Source of the DNA: Candidatus Eiseniibacteriota bacterium
GTDB lineage: Bacteria; Orphanbacterota; Orphanbacteria; Orphanbacterales; Orphanbacteraceae
Length of the DNA: 64,000 bases
Assembly: GCA_024276995.1 (NCBI GenBank)
Contig: JAJRWB010000041.1
Location: 91,015-155,014 of the forward strand
Direction: 5' to 3'
Positions 1-8,309 of the stretch are shown one piece after another (positions within the stretch are counted from its first letter, which is position 1; each line of letters starts with the position of its first letter). Position numbers and translations under genes: made by a program. The notes below the pieces were generated by a model. It was not told the DNA's origin. It searched no databases and saw nothing but the letters and a program-made list of their open reading frames with translations.

Positions 1-1756
1 TTCCAAGGTACCGGAAGCCGCCGCTCACCTTGTGATTCGGCGCGTTCTTCCATTCCTGCTCGACGCCGTCGTTACCGAGAATCCGAGCCTGCTGGTAAGT
101 GTAATTCAGAAACGCCGAGACGCGAGGGGTGAAATATCTTTTCACTTCCGTCTCCACGCCCGACACGGTGACCTTGTCACCCGTGTTCCCGAAGCCGAGG
201 TTCAGTGATTCGTCGGTCGATTCGTACACGATGTAGCCGACGTTGTTCTCCACTTCGTGGCGAAACCCCTCGATGTCGATTAACGTCGCCTCCCCCGGCG
301 TGAGGCGCATGCCCGCCTCGTAGGCGAGCAGCCTCTCCGGCTCGAGGAGCTTCCCGTCGATCGTCTCGCCTCCCTCGGTGACGGCGCCGATCGCCGATCC
401 CTTGAACCAACCGCCCGGCCAGGCGACGTAGTAATAGTTCTCGTCGAACGCCGGCCTGCGGAAGGACGACCCGGCGCTGATACGGATGTTCATGAGCGAC
501 GGGACGGCCCATACGTTGAGGGCGGCCTTCGGCGAGATGACCCCGTCGAGGGAGTCCCATTTGTCGAACCGTCCGCCGACGGTGATGCCGATACGGTTAT
601 GGAAGAGACGCAGTTCCTCTTGGAGGAACGCCGAGTAGAGACGATCGTTTTCATCATAGACATACGGCGTCTCATTGGCGATGTCGCGGCTCGCCTCGAG
701 GTAGGAACTGCTCACGCCTCCGACAAAAGTGCTGTGTTCGAAGCGGCTGAGAATGTACTGCGTCTCCACGTCGAGAGCGCCGCCTTTCTCCACCTTATAC
801 TTGTAGACGTATTCCTCTCCATTCCACTTCCAGTTTTCCTGGCCGAGGTTCCTGTACGCCATGCGCACGAGGAATCTGTCCGCACCGATTCGCCGTGTGA
901 GTTGGTTGTTCACATAGAACGTTTGCTTTTCCGATTTGTCGATGCTGTTGTCGCCGGGACTCGGGTTGTATCCTTCCCTGTCCGACGAATAGCCGCCCAC
1001 GCTGCTGAAGGCGATATTGTCTTCATCATAGTCGAGACGGAATGTTCCCATATAGACGTTCGCCCAGTCCTTGAGCCCGTAATTTGGCGCCACCGTCTCG
1101 GCATCGGGGGTCTCGGCGTCTCCCTTCGATTCGGTCTGGGTGAAGCTGCCGCCCACGGCGATATTCCACCCTCCCTCGAGTCTCTTCGTCACCTGCGCGC
1201 CGAACAGCCCCGCCCCGCGCTCGCCGTAACTCATTGCTGCATCGGTGGTGCGCGACTTCGCGTCCCTGGTGATGATATTGATCACCCCGACGAGGGCGTC
1301 GGCGCCGTAAAGGGAGGACGCCGACCCCCGGACCACTTCGATTCTCTCTATGTCCCTCATCGCCAGTGGGAGGGTGGGCCACTGCATTCCGCCGTACGGC
1401 ACGACGTTCACCGTCTGCCCGTCGATCGCCACGAGCATTTTCGGCGTCTCGTCGTAGGCGAAACCGCGCGCCGCCACGTCCATGTCGGTATACGTTTTCG
1501 TATAGCCGTCCATGCCGACCACGTACTGGAGGAGTTCCGGTATATTCTGGGCGGGCGAATACTCGATCTCCTCGCTGGTGATGATCGAAATCGCCGACGG
1601 TGATTCGAGAAGACTCTGGGGATATTTCGACGCGGACACCACCTCGATGTTCATCAGCTCGTCGAGGGATAGCGTCGTCAGGTCGTCCGCCGCCGCCGCC
1701 GGTGAGAATAAGGCGAGGAGGGAAACGACGGCGAGGAACGTGCGGGCCGATTTCAT
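1..1756 (-). CDS. TonB-dependent outer-membrane receptor (3' end outside window)
   Basis: The reading frame opens at an ATG (1756-1754) preceded by GGAGATGATCC and stays open for 585 codons to the window edge, so the C-terminus is missing. A signal peptide (about residues 1-22, ending in a run of alanines) is followed by a plug domain. The plug shows a TonB-box-like stretch LSLDELMNIEVVSASK, then SPSAISIITSEEI, VARGFAY-type and ERIEVVRGSASSLYGADA motifs. The rest looks like a beta-barrel of alternating aromatic strands. Such receptors import siderophores, cobalamin or other large solutes across the outer membrane using TonB energy. No ligand can be assigned, and no cobalamin riboswitch was recognised upstream. 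It indicates a diderm cell envelope. Confidence 0.88.
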   Translation of the reverse strand, partial: MKSARTFLAVVSLLALFSPAAAADDLTTLSLDELMNIEVVSASKYPQSLLESPSAISIITSEEIEYSPAQNIPELLQYVVGMDGYTKTYTDMDVAARGFAYDETPKMLVAIDGQTVNVVPYGGMQWPTLPLAMRDIERIEVVRGSASSLYGADALVGVINIITRDAKSRTTDAAMSYGERGAGLFGAQVTKRLEGGWNIAVGGSFTQTESKGDAETPDAETVAPNYGLKDWANVYMGTFRLDYDEDNIAFSSVGGYSSDREGYNPSPGDNSIDKSEKQTFYVNNQLTRRIGADRFLVRMAYRNLGQENWKWNGEEYVYKYKVEKGGALDVETQYILSRFEHSTFVGGVSSSYLEASRDIANETPYVYDENDRLYSAFLQEELRLFHNRIGITVGGRFDKWDSLDGVISPKAALNVWAVPSLMNIRISAGSSFRRPAFDENYYYVAWPGGWFKGSAIGAVTEGGETIDGKLLEPERLLAYEAGMRLTPGEATLIDIEGFRHEVENNVGYIVYESTDESLNLGFGNTGDKVTVSGVETEVKRYFTPRVSAFLNYTYQQARILGNDGVEQEWKNAPNHKVSGGFRYLG

Positions 1757-1970
1757 GGATCATCTCCTTGCGTCCCGGCGGGCACAGGTGTCCGTCCGGT
1801 GGGTATCGCGGTTTCCATGAATATCGGCATCGTCCCACTAACGCTTTATCATTTCGCAGCTTACGGGTTTTCCCTGCCGGGGGTGTGGCGGGCGTGGGCA
1901 GGTTTATCCTGTTGAAAATAGACGCGTTATGTTTGTGCGTCCACGCGGCGGCGGGCCCGGGGAGGTGCGC

Positions 1971-3398
1971 TCAATCCTCCCTGCCGGCGAGCCAGTCGGT
2001 GTGGACCGGTTTCCCCTCGGGGTCATCGAGAAGGACGTACGTGTGCGCGCCGAAGGCGTCCCGCTGGGCCTGTGTGAGATTCTGCGGCAGGCGGGGGGAA
2101 CGGTAACTGTCGAAGTACATCAGGCTCGCGCCGACGGCGGGCAGGGGGATTCCCCGCCGGATCGCCCCGGCGACGACTCGTCCCCACCGTTCCCTTCGGC
2201 GGCGGACGGTCTTCCCGATCGTCATGTTCATGAGCAGATTCGGCGGCTCTTCGGCGGAGAGATACGCTTCGCGGATCGTATCGAGCAGCCGTGCCCTGAT
2301 GATGCACCCCCCTTTCCAGATTCGCGCCACCTCGGCGAGGTCGACGCGCCATTCGTACCGGCGCGCCGCGGCGGCGATGAGGCTCATCCCCTGGGCGTAC
2401 GAACAGATTCTCGAAGCGTAAAACGCATCGCCCACCGCGTCGATCCATTCGGAGCGATCCCCTTCGAACGGTTCGATATCAGGCGGCCCGAGAGCGTCGG
2501 CGGCGCGGAGACGCTCATCCTTCATACTCGAAAGAACTCTGGCGTCCACCGCCGCGGCGAGGGTGGGAACCGGAACGGCCAGCTCGAGTGCCGCCTCGGC
2601 GGTCCACCGGCCCGTCCCTTTCTGTCCCGCCTTGTCGAGGATCGCCTCCACAAGCGGCCTGCCGGTGATTTCATCCCGCTGGCGAAGCACGACGGCGCTG
2701 ATTTCCACGAGAAACGATTCGAGGTCGCCACCGTTCCAGCTCTCGAAGACCGAGGCGATTTCGCCGCTCCTCATGCAAAGACCCCTGCGGAGGACGTCGT
2801 ACGTCTCGGCGATAATCTGCATGTCCCCGTACTCGATGCCGTTGTGGACCATCTTGACGAAGTGGCCCGCCCCGTCGGCGCCGACATGGGTCACGCAGGG
2901 CCCCGCTTCCGTCTTCGCCGCGATCTTCTCGAGCATCGGGCGAAGCCGCTCCCAAGCCGCCCGATCGCCGCCGGGCATGAGGGAGGGGCCGTGCCGAGCG
3001 CCCTCCTCGCCGCCGGAGATTCCCATGCCGACGAAACGGATCGCACGGTGGGCGAGCTCTCTTTCTCTCCGGCGGGTCTCTTGGAAGCGCGAGTTGCCGC
3101 CGTCGACGAGGATGTCCCCCTCTTCGAGAAAAGGGAGAAGCGATTCGATCACGCTGTCGACCGCCTTCCCGGCGGGCACCATGACGAGAATCCGCCGCGG
3201 CGTGTCGAGGGAGCGGACGAATTCCTCCGTCGTCGTCGCGCCGAACAGGGCGTCATGATTCGATTGGGCCGCGCACCGCTCCACCTTCGCGCGGTCCCTA
3301 TCGAAAAGGCTCACGCGAAAGCCGTGATCCTCGAAATTGAGGGCGAGATTCGCCCCCATGACGCCGATGCCCACGACGCCGATATCGCCGTGTTTCAT
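1971..3398 (-). CDS. gnd: 6-phosphogluconate dehydrogenase (decarboxylating)
   Basis: Catalyses the NADP-dependent oxidative decarboxylation of 6-phosphogluconate to ribulose 5-phosphate in the cytoplasm. At 475 aa it has the normal length for the long (dimeric) family. The Rossmann motif GIGVMGANLALN lies near residues 10-21. It is followed by VDGGNSRF, the substrate-binding FVGMGISGGEEGAR and HFVKMVHNGIEYGDMQ segments, and the family signature around QKGTGRW near residue 260. Its ATG overlaps the TGA of pgl by 4 bases (ATGA). It is the last gene of a zwf-pgl-gnd operon, so the whole oxidative pentose phosphate branch is made together to supply NADPH and ribulose 5-phosphate. Confidence 0.96.
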   Translation of the reverse strand: MKHGDIGVVGIGVMGANLALNFEDHGFRVSLFDRDRAKVERCAAQSNHDALFGATTTEEFVRSLDTPRRILVMVPAGKAVDSVIESLLPFLEEGDILVDGGNSRFQETRRRERELAHRAIRFVGMGISGGEEGARHGPSLMPGGDRAAWERLRPMLEKIAAKTEAGPCVTHVGADGAGHFVKMVHNGIEYGDMQIIAETYDVLRRGLCMRSGEIASVFESWNGGDLESFLVEISAVVLRQRDEITGRPLVEAILDKAGQKGTGRWTAEAALELAVPVPTLAAAVDARVLSSMKDERLRAADALGPPDIEPFEGDRSEWIDAVGDAFYASRICSYAQGMSLIAAAARRYEWRVDLAEVARIWKGGCIIRARLLDTIREAYLSAEEPPNLLMNMTIGKTVRRRRERWGRVVAGAIRRGIPLPAVGASLMYFDSYRSPRLPQNLTQAQRDAFGAHTYVLLDDPEGKPVHTDWLAGRED

Positions 3399-4126
3399 CG
3401 CTCGTTCCCTTCTGTGAGCAATGGAGGAAGATCTGCCGCCGCCGGTTCATCGAGCAGCCACCATCCCCGGCGGGCGAGGCGCGCCGGCACTCTTTCCGTC
3501 GTCGTTTCGGGAGAGAGCACTTCGGCGACCTTATTCGCCTTGTTCTTCCCCCGGGCGAGAACGACCACTCTTCGGGCCGACCGGATCACCGGCGGCGTGA
3601 TGGTGAACCGCCATGGCGGGTCGGCATCGGTTTTCACCGCGACAAAACGCCGCTCCTTCTCGATTAGTGCCGGGGAACCGGGAAAGAGGGATGCCGTGTG
3701 ACCATCGGTCCCGATACCGAGGAGGAGAAGATCCACCGCGCCGGGAAGCTCGCGCCCGTAGGCCGCCGCCCTCTCGTTGCGATCGCCGTCTTCCGGAACA
3801 CCGTGCAGATTGCCGGGCGGGGCGGTTTTCCCGGGGAAGAGAGAGCGGCGGATCATCGCGTAGTTGCTCTCGGGATGGTCCCGTGGGACATCCCGTTCAT
3901 CGCTCAGAAAGAAGTCGGTTTCCTCCCATGGAAACGACCCGATCATCTCTCCATCCCGGAGGCGGCGGTAGACCGGTTCGGGTGTCGTTCCCCCGGAAAG
4001 GGCGATGAAACACCTGCCGCGCTCTCGAACGGCGGAGCGCGCCATGTCGGCCAACATATCCGCCGCGGTTCCGGCGAAGGCGTCGCCGGCGCACGAAACG
4101 ATAACACGGTTCCGCGCGTCGCTCAC
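3395..4126 (-). CDS. pgl: 6-phosphogluconolactonase
   Basis: Hydrolyses 6-phosphogluconolactone to 6-phosphogluconate, the step between Zwf and Gnd. The 243-aa product starts at a GTG that overlaps the zwf stop (GTGA). Longer in-frame upstream sequence is unlikely to be translated because it lies inside zwf. Family features are ALSGGTTPEPVYRRL (phosphate/sugar loop), FFLSDERDVPRDHPESNY and LLLGIGTDGHTASLFPG, whose His is the usual catalytic residue. It belongs to the NagB/SugP-isomerase fold and is the SOL/DevB-type lactonase. The 4-base overlaps at both ends imply translational coupling with its neighbours. Confidence 0.94.
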   Translation of the reverse strand: MSDARNRVIVSCAGDAFAGTAADMLADMARSAVRERGRCFIALSGGTTPEPVYRRLRDGEMIGSFPWEETDFFLSDERDVPRDHPESNYAMIRRSLFPGKTAPPGNLHGVPEDGDRNERAAAYGRELPGAVDLLLLGIGTDGHTASLFPGSPALIEKERRFVAVKTDADPPWRFTITPPVIRSARRVVVLARGKNKANKVAEVLSPETTTERVPARLARRGWWLLDEPAAADLPPLLTEGNER

Positions 4127-5673
4127 TTCAGCGCCCGCCAAATCCGGCCGTCGGCGCCGATCAACCGGTCCGCCTCGACCGGTCCGTCGCTCCCCGGCGC
4201 ATACGTGCACGGTCTTTCGGTACCCGATTCCCACGTGTCCAGGAGAGGCGTCACGAATTCCCAGCTTCTTTCCACTTCATCCTTTCGTGCGAAAAGCGTA
4301 GCGTCCCCCCTCATGCAGTCGAGGATCAGGCGCTCGTAGGCGTCGCCCACCCTCTGTTGAAACGTCTCGCTGTACGACATGTCCATCTTCACCGTTGCCA
4401 CCTTGATGTCGTCGCCCGGAATCTTCGACGCGAAGCAAAGGCAGATACCCTCGTCGGGCTGGATCCGGAGCACGAGAACATTCGGGTCGATCTGCCGGCA
4501 GACCCCTTCGTGGCCGAACAAGCAGAAGGGAATCCTCTGGAAATGGATCGCAACCTCGGTGACGCGGCTCGTCAGTTTCTTCCCGGCGCGAAGGTAGAAC
4601 GGAACTCCCTGCCACCGCCAGTTATCGATGAGCACCCGCAGCGCGGTGAACGTGGGCGTTCTCGAATCGCGGGCCACCCCGTCATTCTCCCGGTAGCCGT
4701 CGTACTGCCCGAACAAGACGGCCTTTCCCATATCGTCCGGCCAGAAGGGACGGAGCGAGCGGAGCACCTGGACTTTCTCGTCGCGAATCTCGTCCGCTTT
4801 GAACGACACGGGCGGTTCCATGGCGCACAGGGCGAGAACCTGCAGGAGGTGGTTCTGGATGATGTCGCGGAGGACGCCGGTGTTGTCGTAGAACGCCCCT
4901 CTCCCTTCGACACCGATCTCCTCCGCCGCGGTGATCTGCACGTGATCGATATACTTCCGGTTCCAGATCGGCTCGAAAATCGAATTGCCGAACCGGAAAG
5001 TAAGTATATTCTGCACCGTTTCCTTGCCGAGATAGTGATCGATGCGGAACGTCTGGTCCTCGCGCAGCACCCCACCGACGAGCCGATTCAATTCCTTCGC
5101 GCTCTCGAGATCGCGGCCGAACGGCTTTTCGATGATCACCCGCGACCACGGCCCCTCGCCGCGGCGGCCCGATCGGTGGAGCAGGTCGGCGTCGCTCAGG
5201 TTCCGAACGATCACCGGGAAGAGCCCGGGCGGTGTGGCGAGATAGAAGAGCCGGTTGCCGCCTGTCCCCTTCTCCCGCTCGAGCTCGGCGAGCGTCTCGC
5301 CGAGGGCTCGGTACGTATCGGCGTTGTCGAAATCGCCGCGCACATATTGAAAGCCTGAAACGAGGCACTTCCAGACATCGCCTTGCGCTTTCGTGCCCGA
5401 AAAGAGAGACACCTTTTCGCGGAGGCTGTTCGCGAGGCCGTCACCCGACAAGTCGCGCCGCCCCACGCCGATGAGGGGGAGGCAATCGGGGAGCGAGCCC
5501 TCCTTCTCGAGATGGTAGAGCGCGGGAATGAGCTTCCGTTCCGCCAGGTCTCCGGTGATTCCGAAGATGACCAGGGAGCACGGCTCGACTTTTCCGGCGG
5601 ACACCACAGGCGTGTGCGACGATGTGCGAAGCGTCGGATGGATCTTGCCGGGTGGCGTTCCGTCGGTTGTCAT
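4123..5673 (-). CDS. zwf: Glucose-6-phosphate 1-dehydrogenase
   Basis: Oxidises glucose 6-phosphate to 6-phosphogluconolactone with NAD(P)+, the entry and control point of the pentose phosphate pathway. The start chosen is ATG 5673 (516 aa) with GGAG ten bases upstream. An in-frame TTG at 5715 lies upstream of a likely -10 element (5704-5709) and is therefore rejected. Motifs are the nucleotide-binding FGITGDLAERKL, the active-site RIDHYLGKETVQN (catalytic-region His plus Lys) and FYDNTGVLRDIIQNHLLQV. It is the first gene of the zwf-pgl-gnd operon. Its length fits the bacterial family (about 480-520 aa). The short N-terminal extension of roughly 25 residues is not conserved family sequence as far as can be seen. 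Confidence 0.95.
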   Translation of the reverse strand: MTTDGTPPGKIHPTLRTSSHTPVVSAGKVEPCSLVIFGITGDLAERKLIPALYHLEKEGSLPDCLPLIGVGRRDLSGDGLANSLREKVSLFSGTKAQGDVWKCLVSGFQYVRGDFDNADTYRALGETLAELEREKGTGGNRLFYLATPPGLFPVIVRNLSDADLLHRSGRRGEGPWSRVIIEKPFGRDLESAKELNRLVGGVLREDQTFRIDHYLGKETVQNILTFRFGNSIFEPIWNRKYIDHVQITAAEEIGVEGRGAFYDNTGVLRDIIQNHLLQVLALCAMEPPVSFKADEIRDEKVQVLRSLRPFWPDDMGKAVLFGQYDGYRENDGVARDSRTPTFTALRVLIDNWRWQGVPFYLRAGKKLTSRVTEVAIHFQRIPFCLFGHEGVCRQIDPNVLVLRIQPDEGICLCFASKIPGDDIKVATVKMDMSYSETFQQRVGDAYERLILDCMRGDATLFARKDEVERSWEFVTPLLDTWESGTERPCTYAPGSDGPVEADRLIGADGRIWRALK

Positions 5674-5703
5674 CGGGCTGGAACTCCTTTCCTGTTCTTC
5701 TTG

Positions 5704-5709
5704 AGTATA
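5704..5709 (-). promoter_or_regulatory. Candidate -10 element of the zwf operon
   Basis: On the minus strand the hexamer reads TATACT, one mismatch from consensus. It lies about 30 bases upstream of the zwf ATG at 5673, giving a leader of about 25 bases. No convincing -35 hexamer is seen at 16-18 bases, so this is a weak call. Confidence 0.35.
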
Positions 5710-5867
5710 GCCCAATCGCCGCCGCGGATCACGGCGAGGCGACGTGTTGCGTCGCGCACCCTCCCCTGACTACCTTTACTCAGACGAGGCGGTTTCCCCC
5801 CTGCCCGTCTTCGCTCCCTCTCGGGGGCGATACCCGTTACAGGACACCTGATCGAGAGGAGACTCGA

Positions 5868-7013
5868 ATGACCCGTTCCTATATGGTTCGTATGTCTATA
5901 TTGATCGTCAGTTCTGTTTCTCTTCTCCTTGTCGCCGTCGGGTGCGGCGACGACGGAAACCCGGCCGGGCCGGGCGACGGTGGCGGCGACGCCGCCTTCA
6001 GGGATTTCTCGTTGACGCTGCGCGGCATGGATCCCCACGTGGGGCGGCTCCTCGTGCTGACCGTGGCGGGCGGCACGTCGGGCAAGAACGCCCGGACGGG
6101 TGGTGTGGAGGCCCGGTTCGTTCTCGACCCTCTTCCCGCGGCGGAGTATGGCCTCTTCGTGCCCGACGGAGTGCCCGAGGGGACTTTTGATCTCGACTTC
6201 TACGCCGACCTGAACGGCAGCGGTTCATACGACGCGCCGCCCATCGATCACGCGTGGAGGATCGCACTCCCGGCGAGCGGGAACGTTGCAGAGGAGTTCA
6301 CCCATAACACGACATTCACGGATATCGGCGCGACGCCGCCCGTGGAAGGGGGCGACTTCACGCTCGATCTCAGCGGGCTCGATCCCCACGTGGGACAGCT
6401 CTTCGAATTGAGGGTGATCGAAACGGAAAGCGGCGCCACGGTGGGACAGTACCGGCTCGGGGCGGTTCCGGCTGCGGCGATGACGATCACTATCCCCGGA
6501 ATCATCGCGGACGGCATGGAATACAGCGTCGACTTCTACGCCGACCTGAACGGGAGCGGCGGCTATGACGCTCCTCCCGTCGATCACGCCTGGCGCCTGG
6601 CCGGCGCCGGCACCTCTTCCGGGCTCGTCCTTTCGTTCAGCCATAGCACGGCATTCACCGATATCGGCTTCACCGAAGGCGGCGGGCCGATCGAGGAAAC
6701 TCCGGTGGCGACGTTCACCGAGATCCGGGATGAAATCTTGACGCCGAGCTGTGTCGATGCGGGCTGCCACCCGGGCGGAGGGGCGCCGATGTCCCTCGCC
6801 TCCGGGTCGGCATACGGTAATCTCGTCGACGTCGCCTCGGCGTACGGCATCGATCGCGTCGAGCCGGGGAATTCGGCGGCGAGCGCCCTCTATCTCAAAG
6901 TCGCCGGCGACGCGTCCACCGGGAGCCGGATGCCCCTAGGAAGAGCGGCGCTTTCGACCGACGATATCGACCGGATCGCGGCGTGGATCGACGCCGGCGC
7001 GAAAAACGACTGA
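5868..7013 (+). CDS. Lipoprotein with two repeated domains and a C-terminal cytochrome-c-like domain
   Basis: The protein has 381 aa. ATG 5868 follows a GAGAGGAG ribosome site. A hydrophobic signal ends in a lipobox-like VAVGC with Cys26, so it is probably lipid-anchored outside the inner membrane. Two copies of a domain of about 105 residues follow (about 46-155 and 163-267). Each begins DF(S/T)L.L.G(L/M)DPHVG, carries FYADLNGSG.YDAPP(I/V)DHAWR and ends FTDIG. The last 100 residues look like a class of cytochrome c common in envelope proteins of environmental bacteria: CVDAGCH (Cys295, Cys300, His301, a CX4CH spacing) and RMPLG with Met355 as possible distal haem ligand. The function of the repeats is unknown. 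It may be a surface electron carrier or sensor. Confidence 0.75.
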   Translation: MTRSYMVRMSILIVSSVSLLLVAVGCGDDGNPAGPGDGGGDAAFRDFSLTLRGMDPHVGRLLVLTVAGGTSGKNARTGGVEARFVLDPLPAAEYGLFVPDGVPEGTFDLDFYADLNGSGSYDAPPIDHAWRIALPASGNVAEEFTHNTTFTDIGATPPVEGGDFTLDLSGLDPHVGQLFELRVIETESGATVGQYRLGAVPAAAMTITIPGIIADGMEYSVDFYADLNGSGGYDAPPVDHAWRLAGAGTSSGLVLSFSHSTAFTDIGFTEGGGPIEETPVATFTEIRDEILTPSCVDAGCHPGGGAPMSLASGSAYGNLVDVASAYGIDRVEPGNSAASALYLKVAGDASTGSRMPLGRAALSTDDIDRIAAWIDAGAKND

Positions 7014-7045
7014 AGTTCCGCGCCGGCGCCGGCCCGATTCGCGGG

Positions 7046-8290
7046 CTATGTCGCGCGCAGGACGAACGATACGAGCGTCTTGTCGTCGCCTCCCATGTTG
7101 ATCGACATGGCGTACGGCCTCGCGTCGCCGATCTTCACCTGGCAGTCGAGCGCCTTGCCGGTGAGCTGCATCACCATGTCGCCCACCTGGCGGACGCCGG
7201 TGGCGCCGGTGGGATGGCCGAAGCCGATCAGACCGCCGGTGGCGTTCACGGGACACTCCCCGTCGAAGCGCGCCTTCCCGTCGAGCAGGTAGGGTGCGGC
7301 GCGTCCCGGTTCTGCGAGGCCGATCGCCTCGAGTGCGAGGAGGCCGGTGATGGTGAAGCAGTCGTGCACCTCGAGCAACCCGAGGTCGGACGGTTTCGCC
7401 CCCGCCATGGCGAGCGCTTTCGACGCGACCGCCGCGGTGGTATCGAGGCGTGCCGGATCTTCCGGGTCGCGGGCGAGATTCCCCTCGCACTGGGCGACGG
7501 CGGCGAACTCGGCGGCGTCGCTCTTCGCCACGCCGAGGTTCGCGAGACCCTCCTCGGATGCGAGGATCACGGCGGACGCGCCGTCGCTCACCTTGGAGCA
7601 GTCGAACACGTTGATATGTTCGAGAAACGCCTTCGCGTTCGGTTCGGTCATCGCCGTGGCGCGCGGATCGGGATCGGCGTTGTGGAACTCCTGGGCCTTC
7701 GGATTCCGCCTCGCGTTCTCGATCGCTTGGGCGTACCACTCGGCCATGGCGCGACGGGTGTCTTCCCTGCCGTACTTCTCATAGTACGCCCCCGCGCGCC
7801 GCGAGAATAGATCGGGGAAGAAGTAGACGTGCCCGTCCTTCCGCTGCCGGCTGTAATGTCCCGCGCCGGCGAGGATGTCGGCGCCGTACATCGCCTTCAC
7901 CGTGTTTTGCACTTCCACGCCTACCACGAGAACCGCGTCCGCCATATCGGAGAGAATCGCGTTCGCCGCGGCGATCACCGCGAGCCCTCCCGATCCGCAG
8001 GCACCCTCCACGCGCATACACGGCTTGTGGAGCAGCTCGCCGCACGCTTCGGGCAGAAGCGCGCCGAGATGGGCCTGCCGGTTGAACCGCGCCGCCATGA
8101 AGTTGCCGACGACCCCCTGGTCGAGGGCGCCGGGGTTCTTCACCTGGGCGACGGAATCTTTCGCCGCCTCGAGAATGTAGTGTTCGATTCCGGGGCGAGG
8201 CTTTTTCGGATGGAACTCCTTGCGACCCGGACCGAAGAACACCGTGTGGGCGGGTGCGCATCCGAATATCTTCTTACGCAGCTTTTTCAT
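7046..8290 (-). CDS. SCP2/archaeal-type thiolase (acyl-CoA acyltransferase)
   Basis: The protein has 414 aa. ATG 8290 is preceded by GGAGGTG five to six bases upstream. Thiolase fold: nucleophile region [20 protein letters not shown] in place of the classical NEAFA, and GGLIGFGHPTGATG with the conserved active-site His. The C-terminal CxG motif of classical thiolases is absent and reads INMGGDDKT, as in SCP-x/SCP2 thiolases and archaeal acetoacetyl-CoA thiolases. It would cleave or condense acyl-CoA thioesters in the cytoplasm. It lies 19 bases downstream of a 3-hydroxyacyl-CoA dehydrogenase on the same strand, so the two probably act in sequence in a beta-oxidation-like or reverse pathway. 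The substrate chain length cannot be read from the sequence. Confidence 0.85.
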   Translation of the reverse strand: MKKLRKKIFGCAPAHTVFFGPGRKEFHPKKPRPGIEHYILEAAKDSVAQVKNPGALDQGVVGNFMAARFNRQAHLGALLPEACGELLHKPCMRVEGACGSGGLAVIAAANAILSDMADAVLVVGVEVQNTVKAMYGADILAGAGHYSRQRKDGHVYFFPDLFSRRAGAYYEKYGREDTRRAMAEWYAQAIENARRNPKAQEFHNADPDPRATAMTEPNAKAFLEHINVFDCSKVSDGASAVILASEEGLANLGVAKSDAAEFAAVAQCEGNLARDPEDPARLDTTAAVASKALAMAGAKPSDLGLLEVHDCFTITGLLALEAIGLAEPGRAAPYLLDGKARFDGECPVNATGGLIGFGHPTGATGVRQVGDMVMQLTGKALDCQVKIGDARPYAMSINMGGDDKTLVSFVLRAT

Positions 8291-8309
8291 TTTCGTCACC
8301 TCCAGGATC

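Noticed and set aside
1757-1970. Cobalamin or cyclic-di-GMP riboswitch upstream of the TonB receptor
   Set aside because: A GGGACGCAAGG stretch looked suggestive, but the B12-box and the paired elements of either riboswitch could not be found.
5674-5715. Upstream TTG start for zwf
   Set aside because: It lies at or above the likely -10 element (5704-5709), whereas ATG 5673 has a ribosome site and gives normal family length.
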